From the NCBI RefSeq assembly GCF_004210375.1, contig NC_134834.1, positions 155,949,290 through 156,013,289 of the forward strand: a DNA stretch of 64,000 nucleotides, given 5' to 3'. Below the pieces are notes generated by a model. The model made no database searches, had not been told where the DNA came from, and was given only the letters and a program-made list of their open reading frames with translations. The position numbers and the translations under genes were made by a program. This document shows, piece by piece, positions 1 to 10,748 of this stretch. This DNA is from Tachypleus tridentatus. Lineage: Eukaryota > Arthropoda > Merostomata > Xiphosura > Limulidae. Position 1 is the stretch's first letter; every line of letters starts with the position of its first letter.

Positions 1-1112
1 GGTCTAGGATCTGTTGAGAGGCCTGGTACAGGATATTCCAATTCCAAAGCTTAGTAGAAATGCATACTACTTAATGAGCTAAATCGGCTACTGCCTTTTC
101 ATGAATTCATAAAGAAATTTGTCAGCTAAATTTCTTTTATGGAAAAATCAGCAAAAATTAAAAAATAGAGTGGAAAGGGGCCCTGATGATACAACTGACT
201 CTGTGGCCTGGACTGGCTCTCTTGATAGCCCTGCACATTTCCAAACACACTAAAAGAAAATAGTGTAAACAAAGTCTCAAAAAGTTTCAAAAAGCTGAAG
301 ACCTACCTATATGAACCAAACTGTTAAATCATCAGAATTAACAATAACTTCAGAATTCATAAGCTCAGCAAACAAAAGCATGAAATCACAGCATGATTTA
401 CCAAGAAAATCTAATTTGTGGTGGAATATCTGCACTTATGCAGTTCCTCTGGCAATAATTTGCATGGAAGGTGGAAGGGTGGAAAACCATGGGTAAGGTA
501 ACATGTGTAATATTTGTGTCAACAATATTCAGAACTAAATGTCATGGACTTGTTAAGATAGAGAATCAAAACTGAATTTAAGAAAAGGTTTCAATATTTC
601 AGAAGCAAGCTTCAATTGAATAAGGTTTGACAACTTTAAAGTTTCTATAGCCATATTTTTCAGTGCAAATAAACATAAAGTTAAACAAAAAGGTACATAC
701 TTGATGATGAGGAACCAACTTGAAATAAAAATGTATCTCAGAATAGCTAATATGGGTATTAATACTTTTACTGACAAGCAGAGAATAATGTTTCAACCTT
801 CCTAGGTTACATAAAGTTACATAAGTATTTAATACATCAGTTGGTGTTCACCTTACTGCAACAATAAGTCAAATATGATTAAATGGGAAAAGACCACAGT
901 GTTGTGTCTTAAAAGTATAATGTCAATTAAAATAAAATTGAAGATAATTTGAATGCAAATTCTAACTGATAAGTTGAAGATTCAAGCAGAAAGACTAAAT
1001 GACAAATAAAAATAAAAGAGTTAAAATAATAAGTGTAAAAGTTGAAATAAATCTTATGAATAAACAAACATTTGAAGGCAAGTAGCACCAAGGAAAGAAT
1101 GAGTCTGTGTTC
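1..1112. other. AT-rich intergenic DNA, no gene seen
   Basis: Short open frames here lack coding character and splice logic. A patch at about 728-775 resembles 7401-7446 (shared core TGTATCT, then GTATTAA and ACTTTTAC), so part of it is an interspersed repeat of unknown class. Nothing else is recognisable. Confidence 0.5.
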
Positions 1113-1311
1113 TAATGTTGGTGCTCATGAAGGATGTATCACTCACCTGTTGAGGGAGGGGGTAATGTTGGTGCTCATGAAGGATGTATCACTCACCTGT
1201 TGGAGGAAGGGGTAATGTTGGTGCTCATGAAGGACGTATCACTCACCTGTTGAGGAAGGGGGTAATGTTAGTGCTCATGAAGGATGTGTCACTCACATGT
1301 TGGGAGAGGGT
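1113..1311. repeat. Tandem array of four 50-bp units
   Basis: Four consecutive units start at 1113, 1163, 1213 and 1263, each exactly 50 bp apart and beginning TAATGTTRGTGCTCATGAAG. Units differ by a few substitutions; the last is the most diverged (GTGTCACTCACATG). This is minisatellite-type DNA with no coding frame maintained. Confidence 0.9.
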
Positions 1312-2530
1312 TACAGTCTAATGTTTATTACATCACAGGTAGGTACAATACAAATTAACATTCATAGGGGAGGAAGCTTTGTTCAAGGTTTGTGGCAGTG
1401 TACATGAGGTAGCAGCTCTTTACTGTGCAGAGAGGTATCATTTCTGAATTGAAATCTCCAAAAAAAATATTTTCAGACTCCCAAGAAGAGTTAATTACCA
1501 GTCAATATCCTCACTGCCTTCTGTAATTGCCAGTATAAGGTTGAATTTAGTTTCAGTCTGTACAATCATATTTAAGTCACAGATGCCATACTTTGTTAGA
1601 TAATCCAGATACTATTGTATATCTTCATACTAAATTATTTGTACTGGTAGATAAAAACAAGGTGCCAGGATCAGCTGTACATATCATCAGTAATGATTAT
1701 GATAGCACTGATTATTTAGTCTGCAATAGTGTTGTATTCTAATGATCAAAGAAATTATTTTCAACCCAAGTTAATGACTCATGGATTTAAATATCTACAC
1801 AATTCACAACATTATCCATAATTTTTGAGACATATTTCTCCAAGTTGTGGCTGCTACATAAAACAAAATCAGTTATAATTACTGTGTATTTGCTACCTCC
1901 TGAGATTAAACATCAAGCAAGATTTCTTGAATAAAGCATACCCTGAAACTACTGTGAATGTATATCTGTCAGTTAGTAAAACACTTAACTTCAATTTCTA
2001 GAAAATATCTTTTGTAAACAGTGAAAAATCTGAAATGTGATTAGAATGAAAAAACAATTATATTTGCACAGTCATTCTAAATAAAATCCACTAGCAATAT
2101 CATAAATGTAATTATAAATCATTATGCTTACTGCTGCATGATGATGTTACAGATTCATTTTTCAGAAGCTTAATATATATCTGGTAAAATATTCTGTTCC
2201 TCACAAGAAAAATGTTCAGCAATTATCTAAACCAGTAGTAACAACAGTTGTCATAAATGAGAAAAAAAGTATACATCAGTATTTGTAAAAGTTTATCCCA
2301 ACAAAACTGGCAAGTAAAATGGGAGCAAAACTCACTACAGTGAATTTAGGTAATCAAAACAGATTGTGTAGAATAGAAAAAACAACAGCAGTATGTATTT
2401 ATCTCCTTCTGGTTCCAGATATTAATTTTTTGAATATCAAAATATGTATATAAAATGTAAAATCTTTGTCATAGATATACATGTCAATAATTACATTATT
2501 GCATTGTTTCTTTGTTTTATGAATGTTGTG
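1312..2530. other. Unannotated AT-rich stretch
   Basis: No exon-like frame, RNA gene or recognised repeat is visible between the minisatellite and the first SINE. Confidence 0.5.
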
Positions 2531-2782
2531 CAAAGCTACATAACAGCTATCTGTGCTAGTCATCCCTAATTTAACAGTGTAAGACTAGAGGGAAGGCAGC
2601 TAGTCATCACCAACCACCGCCAACTCTTGGGCTACTCTTTTACCAACGAAAAGTGGAATTGATCGTCACATTATAACGCCCCCACGGCTGGGAGGGCGAG
2701 CATGTTTGGCGCGACTCGGGCGCAAACCCGCGACTCTCAGATTACGAAGCGCACGCCTTAACGCGCTAGGCCATGCCAGGCT
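2531..2782 (-). repeat. tRNA-headed SINE (family A), minus orientation
   Basis: Family A is a SINE of about 260 bp: a tRNA-like head with A box (GGCATGGCC..GT..) and B box (GGTTCGNATCC), a conserved body, and a tail GATAGCCC..GTAGCTTTGTGCGAAATTC followed by A/C-rich sequence. Here the head lies at the high-coordinate end (GGCCATGCCAGG at 2769-2780 on the plus strand). Weakly similar TTCTT..GTTTAT motifs on both sides may be an old target duplication. Confidence 0.85.
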
Positions 2783-3076
2783 CTTCTTGGTTTATAACAG
2801 TAGAAAAACCCAAGACTAATGATTTAGTTTTAAAACTTTAACATATGATATAACAAAATAATTTGAAATAAATTTTCCTGAACATTTCTTATATATATCA
2901 CCTTATAAGCTTTCATGTAGGCATAATGGCTCGTAAGTGCTCATGTACAATTTTTGTAAACTATATAAGAATTTTACACATCCCTATAACCACTCATTAA
3001 TAGAATACCTTCCATCTAATAAATGCCAATTTTTTCTTTGTTTAACACTTCATGAAAATTTTCAAGGAAGGATAGT

Positions 3077-3337
3077 TTGTTTCGAGTTTATTGCAAAGCT
3101 ACATGAGGGCTATCTGCGCTAGCCGTTCCTAATTTAGTTGTGTAAAACTAAAGAGATGCAGCTGGTGCTCACTAGCCATTCTGGAGATAATCTTTTACCT
3201 ATGAATAGTAGGACTATTCTTTACATTAAAGCGCCCTCACGGCTGAAAGGGCGAGCATGTTTGGTGTAACTGGGATTCAAACCCGCAACCCTCAGGTTAC
3301 GAGTCGAGCGCCCTAACTACCTGGCCATGCCGAGAAC
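3077..3337 (-). repeat. SINE family A, minus orientation, with target duplication
   Basis: Diverged family A copy with its tRNA-like head at the high-coordinate end. It is flanked by GAAGGATAGT (3067-3076) and GAAAGATAGT (3338-3347), a 10-bp duplication with one mismatch, the signature of LINE-mediated retroposition. Confidence 0.88.
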
Positions 3338-3347
3338 GAAAGATAGT

Positions 3348-5869
3348 AAAATTTTAGTTTATGGAAAGTTATTCAGAATATAACAGAGAGAGAAAACTTT
3401 AATTGTTCTGTTTTTGGTTGTTGTTTTTGTTTTGGCCAGGTTCCTTATTTTATTTTATATTATTAATTTTTCTATAAACAGTTTCCCTGTTTCTTTGTTG
3501 AAACCAACTTGTAAATTGTACTTGTGCTATTCTACTACTATTTTCTTCCTATTTCTTGACCATTTTTAGACGATTATTTAGGTGAAAAGTAGGCCATCTA
3601 CTCTTTCTATTCAAATATTCTACTAACATTTCGCTTTTGTATCAATAAAATACAAAAACTGTCACTTACAGCTTTATTCTAAGAGATAGCTCGATACTAT
3701 ATCTTAATTGTATACTCTGTACTGCTTGTGAAGATCATTCTTGTAACATATAGTGCTTGCAAGAGAGATGGACAATGCTTGGTGTTGGATAATAAAATAG
3801 CTACCCAAGCAATAGGGTGACCAGTTATCCTCAATTGTGTACATTGCCTGCAGGTAAAAAGAAAAAAAACATTTCACCGTGACAGTTTGTACTTTACTCA
3901 AGTGTTGGAAACATTAATAAAACAAAAAGTAATTTTCCCAGTTAAAAAGGAAGTAATCTTAAATATAGTTTTGGAAAAAAACCAAAAAACAAAGGTAAAC
4001 GAGTTGCAAATCTTTATGAAGTGTTATAGAAGAAAGCAATCTGTCAGATGCAGCAGAATAACTTTCATTTACTGATAAACCGGATAACCAACAAACCTCA
4101 GACTTCACTTCAGAAAGGTACGTTTTTGAAATATATATATATATATATTTCAACATAAATTTTTACTATTACTAAGATATCTGGAAACCTCACTTTATAT
4201 AGTTCTTATTACTTTTCAGTTTGACTGATACCCAAAAATTATTATACATGATAGAAAGACATTAAAGTGCTGGCATCAACAATCTTAGCCTTGAGAGGTT
4301 CATGGCAAGATGGATTTTTGAAATTGTACATTTCGTCACCGAAATGAGGACACTATCATATCATTCGTTCAGTTGCCCCAAAACATCATGAACTTCGTCG
4401 AGGATTGAAGAATATTTTTGTATTCAAGTGTGTATGTGGTGAAAATGTGGCAATTCAAATAGGCAATGCAACATAAGAAGGACATCACGTCGCCAATGTT
4501 TTGATGCTTGAGGTTTCACTGCTACAGATGCTGGACATTCACAGTTGAAAGAAGTGTGTTATGTTATGAACGTACCCTGTTTTAACTTCAACACTTTTCA
4601 GAAGTGTGAAGGAAAAGTCGACAAGATAAATATTCAACATTTGTCTCATTGAAGTGTATTAAATTTTTATATATGTGTCGAATGACAGAAATTATATTCC
4701 AATATTTATAACTCTTTTATTTATCTTAATAGCCAAATAGTGCTGATTTGATGACGTTGGTTGCACAATATGAACTTTTAATTCTATCTTTGTGAAAAAC
4801 ATCGAATATTTTAATATGTATTTTGGCTTTTAAACTGATATTTTCTGATGTTGCACTTTCTGTTATAAACATACAAAAATAACCTAAGTTATTCTCTCTT
4901 TTGGTTCAAAATTCTCAAGACGAAAAGGATATTACCATATACTGATTTTGAGATAATAATATATAAAGTATTTATTAAAGTAAAGGTAATTACTGTTGCT
5001 GTTGTTGTTTTTCAGAGAAAATGGACTTCTGCTACGCATTTACCTCTTTCCTCCTGCTTTTAAAAATGAAAAATAACCCCCGCAAAATTCCCAGATAACT
5101 TAAAGAAAAGTAAAATCCTAAAACAAGAACTCTGTCAACAACGCTGGACAAGGTTAAGGAAGTTTTGAATGCTCGACACCTTGAACTGTGTTAGTCTTCG
5201 TATAAAACTATTACAAAATATATACATTTTATTGTAGATGTATGAGGCATGAGATAATCCATAACAAGTGCATAGGGTACTAGAGTTGTGTTTGACACGT
5301 CGACGTGTTATTGCGATGTGTTTAGAAATAATTTATTCCAAATATAGTGTCAAAGTGCTACCATTAAGTCATCAATGATGATATAACCAATGACAGACTA
5401 GTGCATCAATACACTAGCAAATGAATAGAAAACTAGACAAACAGAATAAACAGAGTATTGAAAATACTTAACAAAAACTGATTAAGATAGCTTGAAAATA
5501 AAGTTGGCTAACAGGAGGTCAAATGATACAGGTTCTGCTGTCTCAAAAGTTTAATTGAACACGTAATGAACTATTAATTTCCTTGAGTTTATATTAGTAA
5601 TACATTCAACGTTGATGCAGAGTTTCAAAACGCAACTTACTCAATGTCGTGTTTCAGTACTCAGGAAAGCGTGCAATTTTATTGTTTCTTTGAATAAACC
5701 AAACTGTCACGCAGTTCACAATGAAACATTTTCGTCAAAATCACCTCGCTCGTGATTTTCAGGGTAGTTTGTATTCATTCATAATTCATAAAATTTTTAA
5801 AGTGACAAAAAGAAGCTTTTAGCTCATCAAGGACGTTCCCTCCATTTCTTAACTATAACCACTCCTTAC
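3348..5869. other. Intergenic DNA with one possible coding relic
   Basis: AT-rich stretch with an (AT)n run near 4131-4148. Apart from the possible relic at 4260-4660, I see no gene or recognised repeat. Confidence 0.45.
4260..4660 (+). pseudogene. Possible transposase-like coding relic, family unassigned
   Basis: One frame with a few stops reads like decayed protein: a stretch with FTATDAGHSQLKEVCYVMNV then PCFN..TFQKCEGKVDKI. The pattern '..L.E....MN.PC....TF.K.E..V' resembles uncharacterised arthropod repeat proteins that I associate with Mutator-type elements, but I cannot name the family securely. No terminal repeats were found. It could be chance in AT-rich DNA. Confidence 0.25.
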
Positions 5870-6997
5870 TACTCATGTATTAATCCAATCTTTTCTTGAA
5901 CTCAGTTAAATTTTCTGCCTCCATCACCTTTGAAGATAGCTCATTTCAAAATTCAATCACCCTGTTTGAAAAGTAATACTATCTGCATTACAAGTGACTT
6001 CTACAGTACAAAAAATTGAAGTTATAGCCTCTTGTCCTATTGTTTTCATTGCTAAACACTAAAGGTTTTATGGATCTATGCTATCAGTATCATTACTAAC
6101 ACCTCAGTCATGTCCCCTCTGACCCTTCTCTTCAGCGCAAACAACTTTACATATTTTAGTCTTTTTTTATAGAATAATCCCATTATCCCAGGTATCATTC
6201 TCGTGACTTTTCCCTGAACCTTCAATAATTCAATGCCCTTTTTGAGGAATTGAGCCCATAACTGTACACAATAGTCTGAATGAGGTCTTACAAGTGACAT
6301 ATGCACAGTGAAACAATGATATCCCTTGTCTTATATTCAATATTTATATAGATATTACCCAAAATCCTATTAGCCTTATCGCTGACTACAAAACACTGTT
6401 TAGATCACTAAAGTGATTTTTTATCACAGCGCCAAGATCTTTTCTTTCAACAATAGTATGTAATGTATTCCCATTTTAATTGTAACAGTAATTTGAATTG
6501 CAAAAACCTACATGTAGCAACCTGCATTTTAGATAGCCAAACATCATCTGCCACTTATTGGCCCAATTGATCAAATGATCTAGATATCCCTGTAAGTCTG
6601 CAGCATCTTTGATACATTTAACCACCTCAAAAATCTTAATTTCCCTGCAAACTTCAAAGTTTTGTTAGTCATTTCAGAACCGATATCATTAATATAAATC
6701 ACAAACAGCTGAGGACTCAGCACAGAGCCCCAAAGCACACCACTTGTAACTTTGATTCATTCATATGTAACTACATTTATTGTTACTCCCAGGTATCTAC
6801 ACTACAGCTAATTTACTCTGCATTTCCCCCACATATTTATTTAATTTTTGTAACAAGTCTTTGATAAAGCACGTTATCAAAAGCTTTCTGAAAATGAAGA
6901 TAAACCAAATCAACAGTATTTCTTTCACCAACTCTTGCAGTAACATTTTCAAAGAATCTCAGAAGATCTGTCAAACGAGACTTTTCATTAGTTAAGA
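5870..6997 (-). mobile_element. CR1-like LINE fragment: C-terminal half of reverse transcriptase
   Basis: Reading the minus strand downward, the blocks are in LINE reverse-transcriptase order: a FQKAFDNVL motif near 6870, an IYINDIG motif near 6690, NKWQMMFGYLKC near 6550, RPHSDYCVQLW near 6270, and LKRRVRGDMTEV near 6110. A tail follows that matches the usual end of CR1/L2-type ORF2 proteins. Frameshifts and stops show it is dead. It ends abruptly at a SINE at 6998, and no endonuclease part is visible beyond it. Confidence 0.85.
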
Positions 6998-7261
6998 CCC
7001 GGCATGGCCAGGTGGGTTAAGGCGTACTGAGGGTCGTGTGTTCGCATCCCCCTCACACCAAACATGCTCGCCCTTTCAGCCGTGGGGGCGTTATAATGTG
7101 ACGATCAATCCCACTATTCGTTGGTAAAAGAGTAGCCCAAGAGTTGGCGGTGGGTAGTGATGACTAGCTGCCTTCTCTCTAGTCTTACACTGCTAAATTA
7201 GGGATGGCTAGTACAGATAGCCCTCGAGTAGCTTTGCGCGAAATTCCAAAAACAAACAAAT
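6998..7261 (+). repeat. SINE family A, plus orientation
   Basis: Head CCCGGCATGGCCAGGTGGG at 6998, body, and tail GCGCGAAATTCCAAAAACAAAC. The head lacks the usual segment between the A and B boxes. It abuts the 5' limit of the CR1-like reverse transcriptase. No target duplication was identified. Confidence 0.88.
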
Positions 7262-8043
7262 TCTTACAGTTTCAGATCTTAAAATTATATCTTTTACATC
7301 AATATTTTCCCATACATTAAGTGCTGTGGTTGAGGTATAATACTTGTATCTTCCTGTGTAAAAAACCAAAGAGAACATATAATCTAATAACTTTACCATC
7401 TGTATCTTAGGATGGCTGGTATGAGTATTAACACTTTTACCTTCATAAGTCATATTCAGGTTGACAAAGAGAGAATTTGCAACAGACTGTTGCCGGGCGC
7501 ATGTCTTAGGGACAAGAGTGTAAACGGGTACGAAACTGTAAAGGGCGTTGCAATTAAATGTTAGGTTATCAATTAGTATAGATATAAAGGTGTTCCTTTG
7601 TATTGGTTTAATTTTGGTTTTAATTGTTGTGTAAGTAGGGCTTATTTGATTTTGTGTTTGTTTATATTTGTTTCCCTTCTTAGTATCTGGGTGTTTTCTG
7701 GTTAAGTTGTGTTTATTTGATTTGCAGTGTTGAAAAACGTGTGAAGGTGTTTTTGTTTTGTGTGTATTTAAATTTGGTTTCTATTTTTCTGATTGTTTCT
7801 CCAATATAGAAGTTGTGGCAGTTGTATTATATTTTATGAACAATGTTGATGTTGTGTTTGTCAATGTAGTTTTTACATAGTATGGACTTCAGTTTTATAC
7901 CTGGATTTTAAATAAATTTGGTGTTTTGTGGAATATTGTGTTTTGTTATAAGTCTTTTCCAAATATTAGTTTTTTTTCGCTGATATCGGTAATATATGGT
8001 ATGCAACAGTGTACGAAACCTCACACGAGCCCACAGTTTACTA
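7262..8043. other. AT-rich stretch, no gene seen
   Basis: Contains the partner (7401-7446) of the short patch at 728-775, and T/G-rich low-complexity sequence from about 7560 to 7950. No exon-like frame is visible. Confidence 0.45.
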
Positions 8044-8812
8044 TGTTATATATTACAATATATCTTGGACGAGCTTCCAATTTATTATGTTAGGAATTAC
8101 AATTTGAAATAGCCTGAAACTGAGTTAACTTATAATTTAAGTTTAGAAGGTCATTGAATGTCGACATGTATAAAATATATGATGTTTACCAGAAAGATTG
8201 ACACACACAGTTTTCTTCCTTAATACAAATATATTTTAACATACAAACAATAATACAATTTAAAATAACGAATATTACAAATAGTTTTAACAAATAATGA
8301 TTTACATACAAAAGTTGTGCAAACAATACTGAGTATTCTATTTGATTCTATCGATGGTTCACAATAAGTGAATTAATTTCGAGTTCGTATAGAGGTATAA
8401 TTCACTTAACGTGGAGCTAGGTAGCTTTCTGCTGATCACATGTGACTTTTTCACAGCTGAAGTTATGTAATATTTTTGTAAAAATAATAAGGTCAGATAT
8501 TAATCCCATGAAGTTATACGGTTTGTAATATTCGAAATCTAAAAATGTTAATATCTTAATTTCTCGATTAACAAGCGTTAATAACAGTTATAGCTTCCGA
8601 GATTTATAGCGTACCAACTGTAGCAAACGAACAATTTATAGTGTCTCTTGGCGCGTTTTGTTAGTTAATTTTATAAATGTGAAGCGAATTTCTAGAACTT
8701 TTACTTGGCCCAATGTGAAGTAAAACATATATTATTGATTCTTACGCTTGAGAATTTTCTTCAAATTTAGAGAACAGTCGGGGTTTTCGCAATACACATT
8801 TTTAAGTATACA
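8044..8812 (-). repeat. LTR of a dispersed family, minus orientation, 5' end missing
   Basis: Matches four other copies in the window (29885-30835, 43982-44819, 52069-52893, 59548-60393). Shared blocks include CGCCAAGAGAC, TATAAATCTCGGAAGCTATAAC and the 3' end GATAAATTATAAT..TAACA. On the minus strand this copy follows a gypsy integrase fragment (9300-8824) and lacks the first ~90 bp of the LTR, so an internal deletion probably joined the two. Confidence 0.75.
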
Positions 8813-8823
8813 TTAAATAGCAC

Positions 8824-9300
8824 GTGAAAATGCATCAGCCCAACACCATCAATAATCGCACGACTAATGGACTCTTTGAAAGGAGGGATAGGATTCAAAG
8901 AAGCAATAGAAAGTTTATGCTTAGGTTTTCAGACCAATTGACAATAATAAAAAGTTTTAGAGAACTGAGAAACATTCTGCCTAATTTTTGGCCAAAAATA
9001 TCTCATAATTTTTTCAGATGTCTTCTTGACACCTAAATGACCTCCCACGAGGAATTTATGGGCCACTTTCAATATATCAGAAGGATACACTTTTGGAACA
9101 ACAATTTGATAAACTACAGCTCAGTCCTCTGAAGCTGGTACATTTGGTGGTCTCCATTTTCCCATGAAAACACAATTTTTGAAAAAGTAACCATTTGGAA
9201 CTTTCTTAACTTTGTTCTTTGAGAATGCATATTTAAATAGTGATGAGATCTTTGAATTTTATTCTTGCTCATCAGATCCCACTCATTCATCATTGTCACT
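8824..9300 (-). pseudogene. Ty3/gypsy-class integrase fragment (retroelement relic)
   Basis: The minus strand from 9299 downward corresponds block by block to the plus-strand element at 61840-62340: an acidic start around NDEWD, a WENG-type patch, a QIVVPK-like block, a HLG-like block, then the region before the catalytic core with a GVGL-like remnant. Frame changes and stops are frequent. Integrase inserts element DNA into chromosomes; this copy cannot. It is contiguous with the LTR remnant at 8044-8812. Confidence 0.65.
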
Positions 9301-9420
9301 CACAGAGGAATCATAAGTAATTATTCACAAGATCCCCTTCGGATCTACAATTATATCTCAAACAAATCTATAACATCGTCTCCTGAATGCGCGTCTATTA
9401 TTTGTTTTTGTCTTAATTTA

Positions 9421-9545
9421 GCCCCCAGTGGCTCAGCGGTATGTCTGCGGACTTACAACGCTAAAAACCGGGTTTCGATACCCGTGGTGGGCAGAGCACA
9501 GATAGCTCATTGTGTAGCTTTGTGCTTAATTCAAAACAAGAACGA
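9421..9545 (+). repeat. tRNA-headed SINE (family B) with target duplication
   Basis: Short tRNA-like head (A box TGGCTCAGCGG, B box GGTTTCGATACCC) and tail CAGATAGCTCATTGTGTAGCTTTGTGC then AATTCAAAACAAG. It is flanked by GTCTTAATT at 9410-9418 and 9546-9554. It has no body like family A, but its tail closely resembles the family A tail. Confidence 0.85.
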
Positions 9546-9659
9546 GTCTTAATTGATTAGCCTGAGCTCGAGTCATAGTACACGAGAAAAACATGCATGT
9601 TTGGATTCTTCTCAACAATATCATCCTGAAATTAAAAGTGATCAGCTCATTAACCATTG

Positions 9660-9936
9660 GCCCGGCATGGCCAAGTGTGTTAAGTTGTTTGACTCGTAAT
9701 CCAAGGGTCGCGGGTTCGCATCCCCGTCGCGCCAAACATGCTTCCTCATTTAGCCGTGGGGCGTCATAATGTTACGGTCAATCCCACTATTCGTTGGTAA
9801 AAGAGTAGCCAAAGAGTTGGCGGTGGATGGTGATGACTAGCTGCCTTCTCTCTAGTCTTATACTGCTAAATTAGGGACGGCTAGTACAGATAGCCCTCGA
9901 GTAGCTTTGTGCGAAATTCGAAAAACAAACAAACAA
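9660..9936 (+). repeat. SINE family A, plus orientation
   Basis: Near-complete copy: GGCATGGCCAAGTGTG head, GGTTCGCATCC B box, body, and GTGCGAAATTCGAAAAACAAAC tail. No clear target duplication. Confidence 0.92.
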
Positions 9937-10500
9937 GCACTGCAATACATTTTTAGCCGAGTTTTCGACATCCAAGCCATCATGTTGTCATTGTCAAAAT
10001 GGTTTTAATTATATCAGAATAATATATTAATACAGAAATCTAATAAACGGACAAGTTCTAACCATCTGGAAAAATTATTCATCTCCATTTCCTTGTTGTA
10101 GGTCCAAGTGATAATGTATGATTGAATTATATTTTTACAACGCTGTTATAGTGTGTGTGCTATCATCTTTCCAAGATTTCTAATGTTTATCAACCATTTC
10201 GACAATACATAGTCCACTTAAACAGTAAAGTTTCTTCCATACAAGTAATGCCAAAAGGGTTTAATAAGTCAACAACTTCATGCAGTTCTTTCTATGTTGT
10301 GCAATATCTTTATTCAGAAGCCATCAACATATAACTAGCATCCACACTTACTTGTTCTATCTCACTAACGTTGCATTGATTCCATCATGATTGCTTGAGT
10401 CAAGAAAAAATTCACAATCCGTGAATACAATAACACCAGGACTTCTACCAAAACATATTTCAAGGTATGAAATGCTTAAACGTTCTTTACTTCATCCGAG

Positions 10501-10748
10501 GCCCGGCATGGCCAGGTGGTTAAGGTACTCAACTCATAATCCGAGGGTCGCGGGTTCGAATCCCCGTCACATCAAACATGCTTGCCCTTTCAGCCGTGGG
10601 GTTGTTATAACGTGAAGATCAATTTCACTATTCGTTGGTAAAAGAGTGGGTGGCGATGACTACCTGCCTTCCCTCTAGTCTTACATTGTTAAATTAGGGA
10701 TGGCTTGATGGTCTTCGCGTAGCTTTGGGCGAAATTAAAAACAAACAC
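10501..10748 (+). repeat. SINE family A with imperfect target duplication
   Basis: Complete head with a canonical B box GGTTCGAATCC. A short deletion removes part of the GGTGGGTGGTGATGAC body. Flanks read ACTTCATCCGA before and ACTTTATCTGA after, an 11-bp duplication with two mismatches. Confidence 0.9.

Noticed and set aside
10501-10575. SINE heads as genuine tRNA genes
   Set aside because: A and B boxes are present, but every head is fused to the same SINE body and tail, and anticodon-arm pairing is poor.
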